From JAJRRL01 sp047404195 (GTDB lineage Bacteria; Pseudomonadota; Gammaproteobacteria; JAJRRL01), in assembly GCA_047404195.1 (NCBI GenBank), contig JBDOIU010000018.1, positions 72,393-136,392 of the forward strand: a DNA stretch of 64,000 nt. Reading direction: 5' to 3'. Position 1 is the stretch's first letter; every line of letters begins with the position of its first letter. The position numbers and the translations under genes are program-made. Below, one piece after another: positions 1 through 8,923 of the stretch. The notes below the pieces were generated by a model, which was given only the letters and a program-made list of their open reading frames with translations, was not told where the DNA came from and searched no databases.

Positions 1-941
1 TGTACATTAATCGATGTTGGTTCTGCCACTCCAATGGCATAAGAAATTTGCACTTCGCAGCGATCTGCTAAGCCAGCTGCCACCAAGTTCTTAGCCACAT
101 AGCGAGCAGCATAGGCACCAGAACGATCGACTTTTGATGGGTCCTTGCCTGAAAAAGCACCACCACCGTGGCGCGCGAGTCCACCATAGGTATCAACGAT
201 AATTTTACGGCCAGTGAGTCCACAGTCACCAGTTGGCCCGCCAATGACAAAGCGTCCTGTTGGATTGATGAGGAATTTTGTGTCTTTTGTAATCCAGTTC
301 TGTGGCAGCATGGGTAAGATGATTTCATCCATAACGGCTTCATGGATGGTTTCGTTATCTACTGAGTCATGATGCTGTGTTGATAAAACAACGGTATCGA
401 TGGCCACGGGACGGTCATTTTCGTAGACAAAGCTGAGTTGGGACTTAGCATCTGGCCCGAGCCAGGATAGGGTTTTGTTTTCACGTAACAAGGCCTGTTG
501 CTTCATGAGTTTGTGTGCATAAGTGATGGGCGCAGGCATGAGTACATCGGTTTCATTGCTGGCATAGCCGAACATCATGCCTTGGTCACCAGCACCGATA
601 TCTTCTGGTTCTTGCCGATCAACACCTTGCGCGATATCGGCAGATTGCTTACCGACAGCAGATAAAATGGCACACGTATTGCCATCAAAGCCTAAGTTGG
701 TGCTATTGTAACCAGCTTGTACAATTGTCTGACGCGCAATTTGTTCAATATCAACCCAGGAATCAGTGGTGATTTCCCCAGCAATGAGTACCATGCCTGA
801 CTTGACCAATGTTTCACATGCTACGCGCGCGCGTGGGTCTTTTGCAATAATGGCATCTAAGATGGCGTCAGACACTTGATCAGCCAGCTTGTCTGGGTGG
901 CCACAACTGACGGATTCAGAAGTTAAGATACATTGGTTCAT
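1..941 (-). CDS. metK: S-adenosylmethionine synthase (3' end cut by window)
   Basis: Makes S-adenosylmethionine from methionine and ATP in the cytoplasm. The reverse-strand frame opens with MNQCILTSESVSCGHPDKLA, which carries the family's N-terminal GHPDK motif. It continues through GAGDQGMMFGYA (the ATP-binding GAGDQG motif) and GGGAFSGKDPSKVDRSGAYA (the phosphate-binding loop). About 313 of the usual 380-400 residues are present; the C-terminal end lies beyond base 1. The start is the ATG at 941, preceded by a GAGG ribosome site. No SAM riboswitch is visible upstream. It is divergent from cyoE. Identification is near certain. Confidence 0.97.
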   Translation of the reverse strand, partial: MNQCILTSESVSCGHPDKLADQVSDAILDAIIAKDPRARVACETLVKSGMVLIAGEITTDSWVDIEQIARQTIVQAGYNSTNLGFDGNTCAILSAVGKQSADIAQGVDRQEPEDIGAGDQGMMFGYASNETDVLMPAPITYAHKLMKQQALLRENKTLSWLGPDAKSQLSFVYENDRPVAIDTVVLSTQHHDSVDNETIHEAVMDEIILPMLPQNWITKDTKFLINPTGRFVIGGPTGDCGLTGRKIIVDTYGGLARHGGGAFSGKDPSKVDRSGAYAARYVAKNLVAAGLADRCEVQISYAIGVAEPTSINV

Positions 942-1147
942 GTGGACCTCGTGCGAGTAAGGGAGAATTGTGCAAGCATCATATCGCATTTAACCGCCAA
1001 TTACACCCTTGCAGGTACAATATTTGGCATTTTTAAGCACAAATACGCTTGGTATTGGGTTGTTAGTATGTTTAATGGGGTAGGTGGTGTCGTGGGTGTA
1101 TCGTTGGTGCTGTCTGTGTCATACTGATACTTTTTCCTGGAGAGCTC

Positions 1148-2032
1148 ATGTCAGGACAGGGTCAAACAATCAAGCCATGCCAACAATTCGCTTGGCGCGA
1201 TGCGCTTGAAATGTGTAAGCCACGCGTAGTCGTATTGATGGTCATCACCGCACTGGTCGGTATGTGGTTATCTCGCCAGGGGGCGATACCGTGGGGACGT
1301 TTTGGTTTGGCCAGTGTTGTGATTGCGTTTGCCGCTGCTGCTTCTGCTGTGGTGAATCATGTGGCAGACCGGTTGTATGATCAAAAAATGTATCGCACAC
1401 AAGCCAGGCCAATGGCGCAGTCGCGGGTAACGGTATGGCAGGCGGCCAGTTTAAGTGCTGTGATGGGGATTGTTGCGCTAGTGACAGCCTGGTTGTACAT
1501 CAGCCCATTGATGGCAGTGCTGACTATTGCTTCCATGTTCGGCTATGCCTTTATATATAGTATGTACCTGAAACATGCCACCGTACAAAATATTGTCATT
1601 GGCGGTTTTGCTGGTGCAGCACCACCCCTACTGGGGTGTGTGGCCATCACTGGGCATGTGACAGCGCTTTCAGTGGTGTTGATGATGATCATTGTTTTAT
1701 GGACACCACCGCATTTTTGGGCGCTGGCGATAGCACGTCGTGATGATTATGCGCGTGCTGAAATACCCATGCTGCCGCTGCTGCTGGGCGATGAATTCAC
1801 TGCCTCAGCGATGTGCCAGTATGCCCTGATGTTAGCGGTCATGACTTATATGCCTTACTTTTTAGGTGTATCTGGCATAGCTTATGTTGTCATTGCATCG
1901 TTGTTGAATGCCATGTTTCTGACACCCATCATTCGCTTATGGCGTGGAGACAGCAGCGTGCGCCCGATGAAGATCTTTCATCTGTCGATCGTTTACCTGA
2001 CTTGCCTATTTCCGGCTATGCTGTTGGGTTAG
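1148..2032 (+). CDS. cyoE: Protoheme IX farnesyltransferase (heme O synthase)
   Basis: Integral membrane prenyltransferase of the UbiA superfamily that adds a farnesyl group to heme B to make heme O for terminal oxidases. At 294 residues it has normal family length. The signature NHVADRLYDQKMYRTQARPM near residue 75 is the first Asp-rich motif (NxxxDxxxD), and a second motif, ARRDDYARAEIPML, lies near residue 202. Around eight or nine hydrophobic segments are visible. The ATG follows a GGAG box at a normal distance. The last 17 bases overlap, tail to tail, the end of the binding-protein gene on the other strand. No oxidase subunit genes lie next to it here. Confidence 0.95.
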   Translation: MSGQGQTIKPCQQFAWRDALEMCKPRVVVLMVITALVGMWLSRQGAIPWGRFGLASVVIAFAAAASAVVNHVADRLYDQKMYRTQARPMAQSRVTVWQAASLSAVMGIVALVTAWLYISPLMAVLTIASMFGYAFIYSMYLKHATVQNIVIGGFAGAAPPLLGCVAITGHVTALSVVLMMIIVLWTPPHFWALAIARRDDYARAEIPMLPLLLGDEFTASAMCQYALMLAVMTYMPYFLGVSGIAYVVIASLLNAMFLTPIIRLWRGDSSVRPMKIFHLSIVYLTCLFPAMLLG

Positions 2033-3137
2033 ATGATACCTGATAGTGCTGGCCACTATTTTGAACACCCATCACTGTAATTGTATTTTGTAACACATGT
2101 TGTGCTGTTATTTTTCCTGTCAGCAACGATTGTTGTGGCAGATTATGCAGCGCTGTCGATAGGCTCACCGTTGGATGCTGCTGCTGATATGCCAAAGCCT
2201 GGCCAGCAAGCATGACTGCATCATATCCAGTGGCTGCTGCTGGGTATTGTGGCGGATGTTGATAAGCTTGTTGGTATTCTCTGGTGAATTTTTGTAGTTG
2301 CTTATTTGGAGACTGGGGTTGATAAGTAATCGCTGTTGTATAAAAGAATGGTGCCAAGCTCACATTGTCTTGTACTGCTACTTTCTTTGGCGTAAACAGG
2401 TGTGACGTCATGATGGGGTTATCAATGCCTGCACGACGAATACTTTGCGTAATTTGCAAACAAGTTTGCGAGTCAGCAGCAATATAAATGGCTGTATGTG
2501 GTGAATCAGGTAGGATTTGGCTGATTTTCTGCGCAATATCGTCACTTTGCGTGTCAGTCAATTGGGGTGATAATTTAATATATTGTAGTAGTTTAGCTTG
2601 TTGCGAGAAGGATGTTGTAAATGCATGCGCAATTTTTTGGTTGGTCCTGTCTGGCGACGCAATCACAACAGCCTGTTGTTGTAACATGGATTGTTGCAAA
2701 AATTGGCTGGCTTTGTCCGCTTCTTCTTTGAAAGTAAAGCTGGTGTTGAACAATGAATGATACTGCGGCTTGTTATCGCTGACAGCGGTGCTGATGAATG
2801 TTTTCTTGGCATTGAGATAAGGTGTTGCAGTTGATTTCATGGCATTACTATCGGTTAAGCCAACCATGATTCTGGATGTCGTTTGATGCGCTAACATATC
2901 ACTGATGGCGTGATCCATTTTAGGGTTTGACTGGCCATCATACAGCTGTAGCTTGATGGATGCGTCACGTGCAGTCAGCTCTTGTTTGGCAATTTCAGCA
3001 CCATGCCATGCGGCCAACGCACGTGCTGAGTCTTTGCCTGTAACATTGTATAAAACATCGATTGTCGAGCCTTGTGCAAAGCAAGATGTGGTGGTTGTGA
3101 GTAGTGACGTCAGAATGACAATAAGCGATTTAGACAT
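2016..3137 (-). CDS. Periplasmic amino-acid/amide-type ABC binding protein (Peripla_BP_6-like)
   Basis: A secreted 373-residue protein with a Sec signal peptide (MSKSLIVILTSLLTTTTSCFA). The body resembles the LivJ/Leu-Ile-Val binding protein fold: GKDSARALAAWHGAEIAKQE, then KLQLYDGQSNPKMDHAISDM, and a late YPAAATGYDAVMLAGQAL segment typical of this family. The start at 3137 is chosen because of a strong GGAGG just upstream and because it begins the signal peptide exactly; an upstream ATG at 3191 would add 18 residues without a ribosome site. No permease or ATPase genes are adjacent, so it may work with a distant transporter or act as a stand-alone sensor. The ligand is unknown. Confidence 0.8.
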   Translation of the reverse strand: MSKSLIVILTSLLTTTTSCFAQGSTIDVLYNVTGKDSARALAAWHGAEIAKQELTARDASIKLQLYDGQSNPKMDHAISDMLAHQTTSRIMVGLTDSNAMKSTATPYLNAKKTFISTAVSDNKPQYHSLFNTSFTFKEEADKASQFLQQSMLQQQAVVIASPDRTNQKIAHAFTTSFSQQAKLLQYIKLSPQLTDTQSDDIAQKISQILPDSPHTAIYIAADSQTCLQITQSIRRAGIDNPIMTSHLFTPKKVAVQDNVSLAPFFYTTAITYQPQSPNKQLQKFTREYQQAYQHPPQYPAAATGYDAVMLAGQALAYQQQHPTVSLSTALHNLPQQSLLTGKITAQHVLQNTITVMGVQNSGQHYQVSSNPTA

Positions 3138-3329
3138 GGTTCCCTCCGAAGTGTTCATTTGCATCTTGCAAATAGGATTACAACATACCACATCTGCGCT
3201 GCAGATAAAAATTTTGGTTGCAGGATGCTTTAGTGGTCCACATTTAATTGTATGCTGCAGTGACCAGACATGTTTAATGTGTTAATGAAGCTAAGTTATA
3301 CGGGGTTGTATAGCTATTGACATACTTCA

Positions 3330-3357
3330 TTGACATGGAGTGCAAATACATTATTAT
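3330..3357 (+). promoter_or_regulatory. Putative sigma-70 promoter for the AAA-TOPRIM-OTU gene
   Basis: TTGACA at 3330-3335 and TATTAT at 3352-3357 are separated by 16 bases. A second TTGACA lies at 3317. The -10 box lies downstream of the ATG at 3340, which supports the ATG at 3394 as the true start. Confidence 0.5.
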
Positions 3358-3393
3358 GCGCTTTTTCCATACATAACCAGTAAGGATGGTTTT

Positions 3394-6300
3394 ATGCGGT
3401 ACTCGTTTAATGGTGTGAGTTTTGGAGACTCAGGTCGTATAATAGGCGTTAATTTAACAACTCAAATGAGCTGTCCACAAGTATTAAAGGGCTTAAAATG
3501 GGATAAAATTCCTAGCGGTTTTGTGCTCATAGCTGGTGAAAATGGTGTTGGAAAAAACAATGTTGATGGATGAGCTAAAAACTGCCGTGAATGAATTTAA
3601 TCGCAAGGTGCAATTTGGCGGTGTATTATCTGCAGTCTCTGGTAATTACAATCCAGGCTCACGGCCACCACTGGATGATGAAACAAGTTTCTATGCATAT
3701 GAAAGAGTGGCGGAATTGGTTCAGATTCTGTCAATTAAGGACAGGGGGCACGGACAACTTTCAGCAGAACATAGCGCTGATATAAGCTTAAAAGCTAACC
3801 TGGTTGCTGCATTAAGAAAGAAAGAAAGGCCAAGGCGTTATGGTGATATCATTACGCGTTTGCGTGTGGATTTGAATAAATTTTATGACTTGAAATCCAC
3901 GGGTGAATCGATGGAAGAGCTTGCAGATAACAGAGTCATTCCAGATGCAATGTGCATTCTGGTAAAATATCCACTAATGATAGCGAATGCAGGCCCGGCT
4001 GGACAAGCAGTAGAGAATGAGTTCAGAGACACATACCGATGTATCGCAGCGCGTCATTCTGCGTTAAAAAATGCCTTACACAACGCCAGTGAACAGACGC
4101 TATCCGATCATTTTCCAGTGTGTCGACAAAAAAATGAAGAGCTGAGGGCGCGTGGTGTTGGTAAATTTGAGCGTCAGAGAGATTTAATTGATGTTATTTT
4201 AGAGCATCGAGGGTGTGAGCATCCACTCAAAATGATCAATGATTATTTGAGCGATGTTGATTTTAACTATCGATTTTTTCGTGATCCACACGGAGTCGGT
4301 GACGATAAATATTATTTCCATCCGTTAGGTGATAAATCAATTGGTGTACCTTCATCAGCATTCTCATCAGGTGAGAACATGTTACTTAAAATGATCGCAT
4401 TCAAGTGTAAAATATCATTGATATCAGATAGACAACGACCCCATATTCATGTTCTTGATGAAATGGATAAGCACTTCCATCCTAGATTTACAGAGCATTT
4501 CATTAAAATAGTGAGAGATCTTGTTATGTTTGGTGCACAGGTATTTGGTACCACACACCGTCTTGATACACTGACGTTGGCGTATGATGACGAAATATTT
4601 TTCATGAAGCCACAATGCATGGCTGGCGGGAAGCTTTTGCCAAGGATCAGTGCATGTAATAAATTATTGGCCATGTCTCGATTGGCGCGTAATTTGAGTA
4701 GTTATATGGGCAGACGTACAGTGGTTTACACAGAAGGTGATGACGATCCTCGTTTTTATCGACCAATGTATAAGTTGATCAAGCGTTTTGCGTTTGCACA
4801 AAGGCAAGCGTCTAAACGAGCCGCTTCTCAGGAGAGGTCGTTGGTGCAGTTGAGCCAGATATCGATGCGGTACCAAATGGAATTTAGGTCTGTAGAAAAT
4901 GCTGATGGGAAACATGGCGGTGCTTCATCTGTTTGGCGAGCTGTTGATATCACATCTAAGTATCAGATTGGTGAAAGTTTGAAAATGTGTCACAGCGCAA
5001 TGAATCATATGTACAACGCTAGCTTGTTTGAGCAATATGGTGTTGATGGAACATTTGGCTTGATTGACAAGGATTACCGCTATAACCATAAAGGCCCATC
5101 CAAAACTAAAACTGAGTCAGAGCAGTGTCAGCAAGATAGAATAGTGAGTCTGAAGAGAAATACCATTGAGAACTTTATATTTGACCCAATGATGATGTGT
5201 TCTTTGATAGAAAGCGAGTATCACCGACAGCCCTTATTGATGCCTCTCCCAGGTGAGGATGCGGATATCCGGACTCAGTTCAGAAAAAGAATGATCAACC
5301 TGTCTATTGAGCTTAAATCAAGTCAATCATATAATCGTATTACTTGGACTAGGAGGGTTCAGTGTGCGTTGGATAAATATGTATTAGCACTTTATAGGAT
5401 ATGCTTGGCGTACCGTAATATGCCTGTGGCAGTTTTTGCTTCAACTATCAAGCCACTCATTGTAAGACAAGCGAAAGCAAAGATCAGTGGCTCATCTGGA
5501 AAGTCGGGCCGAAATCAATCTAAGAATAAACAAGATAGGAAGCAGAAGCTTATTGCTCGTATCCAAGATGACGTTGACGAATTTCTCACTCGAATTGGAT
5601 CATTGCCACTAGCGAATGTTTTGTTGGCTGCTAAGTGCCTTAAGAATGGCAGTTCTGTGGGTTTTGAGGTGTTGGGTAAGAACCCTGCGGACATTAAAAG
5701 TCAGCATGAGGAAGATTTACGTAAATTTGCTCGTATATCTTGGATGCAGTTGCACACGATACTTGCACAGGCTATGGGGAGACGTAAACCAATCAACAAA
5801 TTTACTGAGGATGTATATCTTCGTATGAGCCAAGCGCTGGCGCAGGGTCATCGGGGAGAGAGCACTGCGCATGAGTATTACTTTTCTCGAGAAGATCGTG
5901 ACAAAAAGGCAAGTCTTGATTCTCAAATTGTGGTTGTCAAGTTTAATATTCCGTCAGTACTGAAGGATATCCAAGGTCATGATCTTGAATATGCATTGCT
6001 GGGTCCTAAGCGTCCTTCGAATGTTGTTTCATTCAGGAATTGGATATGTGAGGAGATTGATCGGGTAGCCATGTTGGATGATGTGTCGGGAATACTCTTG
6101 CCAAAAGATTTGCTAGACACCTACTTTGAATTGAATGCGCGGATTAGGTCACAAATGGTGAGTCAGGCTAAACTCTTGAAGTGGCAGAATGAAATCATAA
6201 CCTGTGAGTCCCCTGAAGCAGCCATGCGCATGGGGCATTATCTCCCACACGCTTTTGTACAATCCGCATCACAAGCAAAACCACCAGCGAGTGCCGCAAG

Positions 6301-7039
6301 CAGTGAAGCAGAATCTACATCGTATTTTGAGGATATGAAAATTAACTATGCTATTTTACAATCACAGCGCAACATTAAACGAGTGCACCTAGGCGAGTCA
6401 GCTGATAAGCAGCGTTGTAAGGTCTTGAATGCACCTGCGGATGGTAACTGTGGACTTCATGCCATACGACAGTACCTTGTTTTAAAGGGAGAGGTTGGCC
6501 TTGCAAGCTGCTTTACACCGGAAGCATTTATCCAGTTGGTTTGTGACTATAGAGTCCGTGGAGATGGTAGTATGATGAATTCATACCAGGAAATAATCGA
6601 TGAATATAGGGGTGTTGATTTTGATCCAGTTGTATGGAAAAAAGAGTTTAGTGCACGATGGCTTGAAATGAAGGATTTGCGCTTATTATCAGCCATCTAT
6701 AATATTGAATTCAAAATATTTAATCCTGGATCCAATGCCCAGCAGGGCTTCTTTGTTGCAGGAAGGGGTGAGCGTGCAGTGATATGTGAGACAACGAGAG
6801 ATTTGTCAACTCTGACTGTCGCCTTAGCGCATGTCTCGACTGTTTTGCTGAGTAGAGCAATTGATTTTAATCATTTCGATACACTGGTCATTGAACCAAC
6901 GTTAACAGAGGAAGAGCGTATCTTAAAATTTAATTTAGGCGCAATTGAAGAGAAAGATCTAGCGCCTGGCGCAGCTGCTGATGTTCATGCTCATGCGGCA
7001 GAGAGACCTGACCATGCTAGGGGGGGGGAGGGGTTATAG
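3394..7039 (+). CDS. AAA/ABC-type ATPase-TOPRIM (OLD/DUF4435-like) protein fused to an OTU cysteine protease domain; frameshifted
   Basis: A protein of about 1214 residues, once a one-base frameshift at 3552-3557 is corrected. Start at 3394: AAGGA lies before the ATG and the N-terminus aligns with the paralogue at 34579-39342. Approximate domains: ATPase with Walker A GENGVGK at residue 50, ABC signature FSSGENMLLK near 323, Walker B HVLDEMDKHFHP near 353, and H-loop GTTHRLDT near 385. TOPRIM/DUF4435-like region with VVYTEGDDDPRFY near 443, GLIDKDY near 555 and TIENFIFDP near 590. OTU protease domain with PADGNCGLHAI (Asp and Cys) near 1014 and FNHFDTLVI (catalytic His) near 1158. The ATPase-TOPRIM layout resembles OLD nucleases and PARIS-type defence proteins, but the OTU fusion is unusual. 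The second frame, from 3536 on, is uninterrupted to 7039. A G9 tract at 7020-7028 then separates it from a further low-complexity tail, open to 7286. Function is inferred: nucleic-acid sensor/nuclease, secreted deubiquitinase, or both. Confidence 0.8.
3552..3557 (+). other. A6 run with frameshift inside the Walker A codons
   Basis: The upstream frame reads GENGVGK and then runs into a TGA after a few codons. Removing one A gives GENGVGKTMLMDELK, which matches the paralogue's GENGVGKTTLIRALE. The heptamer A AAA AAC looks like a -1 slippery site, but a -1 shift meets TGA at 3564-3566. Only +1 slippage or loss of one A restores the protein. It may be a mutation, a sequencing error, or slippage. 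Confidence 0.75.
7020..7028 (+). repeat. G9 homopolymer joining two frames at the 3' end of the AAA-TOPRIM-OTU gene
   Basis: Nine G residues precede the stop at 7039. In the +1 frame the sequence stays open to 7286 and encodes a Ser/Ala/Arg-rich tail (RGYRQSREQSNQSLASAARS and onward, ending SDSESDTSGYRSS). One fewer G would fuse about 85 residues to the protein. Tracts of this length are known contingency loci in other bacteria; here that role is inferred. Confidence 0.6.
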
Positions 7040-7286
7040 ACAAAGTAGGGAACAAAGCAATCAATCTCTGGCGTCTGCAGCGAGATCACCTTACATTCGA
7101 GAAGCTCGGGAGGCGCCTAGGCGCTTGAGTGCTGGGCCAAGCCTATTCAGTGCGGGTGCAACAACTGGGCGTGATCCTGCGCAATCTCAGGCACATGCAC
7201 ATAATAGCAGCGCATCCTCGAACAGATTTATTTCATTCGACGGTAGCGACAGCGAGAGTGATACGTCAGGTTACAGGTCATCATAG

Positions 7287-7680
7287 CAATCTCAACCAGC
7301 AGTAGGTGTAACATGAAATCTGTATGATATTTTGCATCGGCAATAAAACGATCTTACATAAATTTCTTCTGCTCGCTGTATTATCGCATCCACTGGCATC
7401 GTCTATAAAATGTAGCCGAGTCATTGTCTTTTGACTCTGTTGTATTCACTGATGGTGTTCAGGGATGCAGATTTGATTTGGTGTGTGAGAAATATGAGGT
7501 GTTACCTTGCAAGGTGTGGTTCGTCTGAAAGCCAATATAGTGTCGCTAGTTTTGTTGTCAGATGTATTGAAAGAAATGGCAGAGGCGTATGAGCTACAAG
7601 CATGATCGCGATTCGATTCTGAAACTATTGCCTGGGAGCGTCATCAATGTACCTGTCACACAGATGAAGAATATTTCCAC
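7287..7680. other. Intergenic stretch with no recognised gene
   Basis: Read in both directions, only short open stretches without ribosome sites or recognisable motifs are seen. It separates two genes that converge here. Confidence 0.6.
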
Positions 7681-8400
7681 TTAAGGTTTTTTTGCAGATA
7701 ATAAATAAGTCTTTGTACCAAATGTGTAGCGAGGACCAAGCTTTTGTGTTCTATACCCAAGACTTTTGAAGTGATTCTGATATTCATCAATATAAGATAT
7801 GTCAAGTATTGTTACTGTACCTTTGGATTTTAATGTCCTATGCATTTCTTGTAATGCTTGCGCTCTTTCTTCAGATGTTGGGATATTGTGAATTGCCCAG
7901 CTGGAAACAATGACGTTAAAAAATTCTTCTTCAAAAGGGAGTTCTTCTGCTCTTCCTGTGATAAGTTTTATTTTTGATAATACAGAAAACTTTCTTGCAT
8001 TCTCTGTTGTTTTTTCTAACGTATTGCCGGATTGGTCGTGCTTGGGCCAAATGTCTATGCCATAGACTTTACCTGTTTGTATTTTTTTGGCAGCTTCAAT
8101 CAGTAATAATCCACCACCACACCCAACATCCAGCACTCGGTCACTTTCATTGATGTTGGTGACTGAAAAAAGCCAATTCTTTTCTCTAAATTTTAAAAAT
8201 AGGCTGCCATTGACAATCCCTAAAATAGGATACACACAACAAAATAATGCAGCCAATAGTGCAGCAAAGGCACAATAATATAATGCATTCGATAGATGTC
8301 GTATGAAAATCATATTGCAGATAACCAAAACTAAAATACAAACAATTCCTATAAAGCAGTTTAATATCGCTTTAGGTGCATCAATACCAAATTTAATCAT
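7681..8400 (-). CDS. Membrane-anchored class I SAM-dependent methyltransferase
   Basis: A 239-residue protein with two N-terminal hydrophobic segments (about residues 12-30 and 36-60) followed by a Methyltransf_11/UbiE-like domain. Motif I is RVLDVGCGGGLLLIEAAKK near residue 90; the acidic motif II is GKVYGIDIWP; and the post-motif VSSWAIHNIP occupies the usual substrate-side loop. A GAGG box precedes the ATG. The substrate cannot be told; the membrane anchor suggests a lipid or quinone-like target. It stands alone, convergent with the AAA-TOPRIM-OTU gene. Confidence 0.85.
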   Translation of the reverse strand: MIKFGIDAPKAILNCFIGIVCILVLVICNMIFIRHLSNALYYCAFAALLAALFCCVYPILGIVNGSLFLKFREKNWLFSVTNINESDRVLDVGCGGGLLLIEAAKKIQTGKVYGIDIWPKHDQSGNTLEKTTENARKFSVLSKIKLITGRAEELPFEEEFFNVIVSSWAIHNIPTSEERAQALQEMHRTLKSKGTVTILDISYIDEYQNHFKSLGYRTQKLGPRYTFGTKTYLLSAKKP

Positions 8401-8923
8401 GTGAACCTCACAAAATTCATTAAAAAATGTATCTTCTCTGGAATTGTGTCTGTCAGCAGATTTTGCTACAAGCTCGATCCACAGGTGTTTTAGCCCCCCA
8501 TGGCCACATATTTATTAGGAAGCAGAACGTTATGATCGTTTGCTCCGATGTCATGTTATCAGCACCTCGAAGAGTTTCATCACAAATTAATACTACCGTT
8601 TCGGCTTCATTTGAGAGTACACGGTCTGGGAGATATAGTCAAGAGACCCTCCTTATCATGATGGTGGATCTTTCCACTCAATTTAAAATGAGCCTCAATA
8701 CGGCTGAGGAAGAAAAGCTCTTTAAATCAAGGTGTAACGAGGATCGATGTCAGAGTCAATGCGACAGGCTGTTCAGGCCCAGCTAACTGTGATGCCACTG
8801 TGAGGGAATTTGTCAGTTTCTTGCATTTATGCGCAGGGATATCTACAGTTAATAGTGGTCACTCGCTATCAAGTGATTGCTTAAATTGAATATATTGATG
8901 GCATTATAACGTGGAATATCGCT
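8401..8923. other. Intergenic region holding only a weak open frame
   Basis: A 119-codon frame runs from 8427 to 8786 on the plus strand, but it has no ribosome site, no recognisable domain and irregular composition, so I do not call it a gene. The rest shows no RNA gene or clear terminator. Confidence 0.5.

Noticed and set aside
942..1147. Possible SAM riboswitch upstream of metK
   Set aside because: No conserved stem set or terminator seen in the short leader; the ribosome site lies directly before the ATG.
3552..3558. A AAA AAC heptamer as a programmed -1 frameshift site
   Set aside because: The heptamer is in frame, but a -1 shift meets TGA at 3564-3566; the downstream frame needs +1, so classic -1 slippage cannot make the fusion.
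8427..8786. 119-codon frame downstream of the methyltransferase start
   Set aside because: No ribosome site, no domain and irregular residue use; not convincing as a gene.
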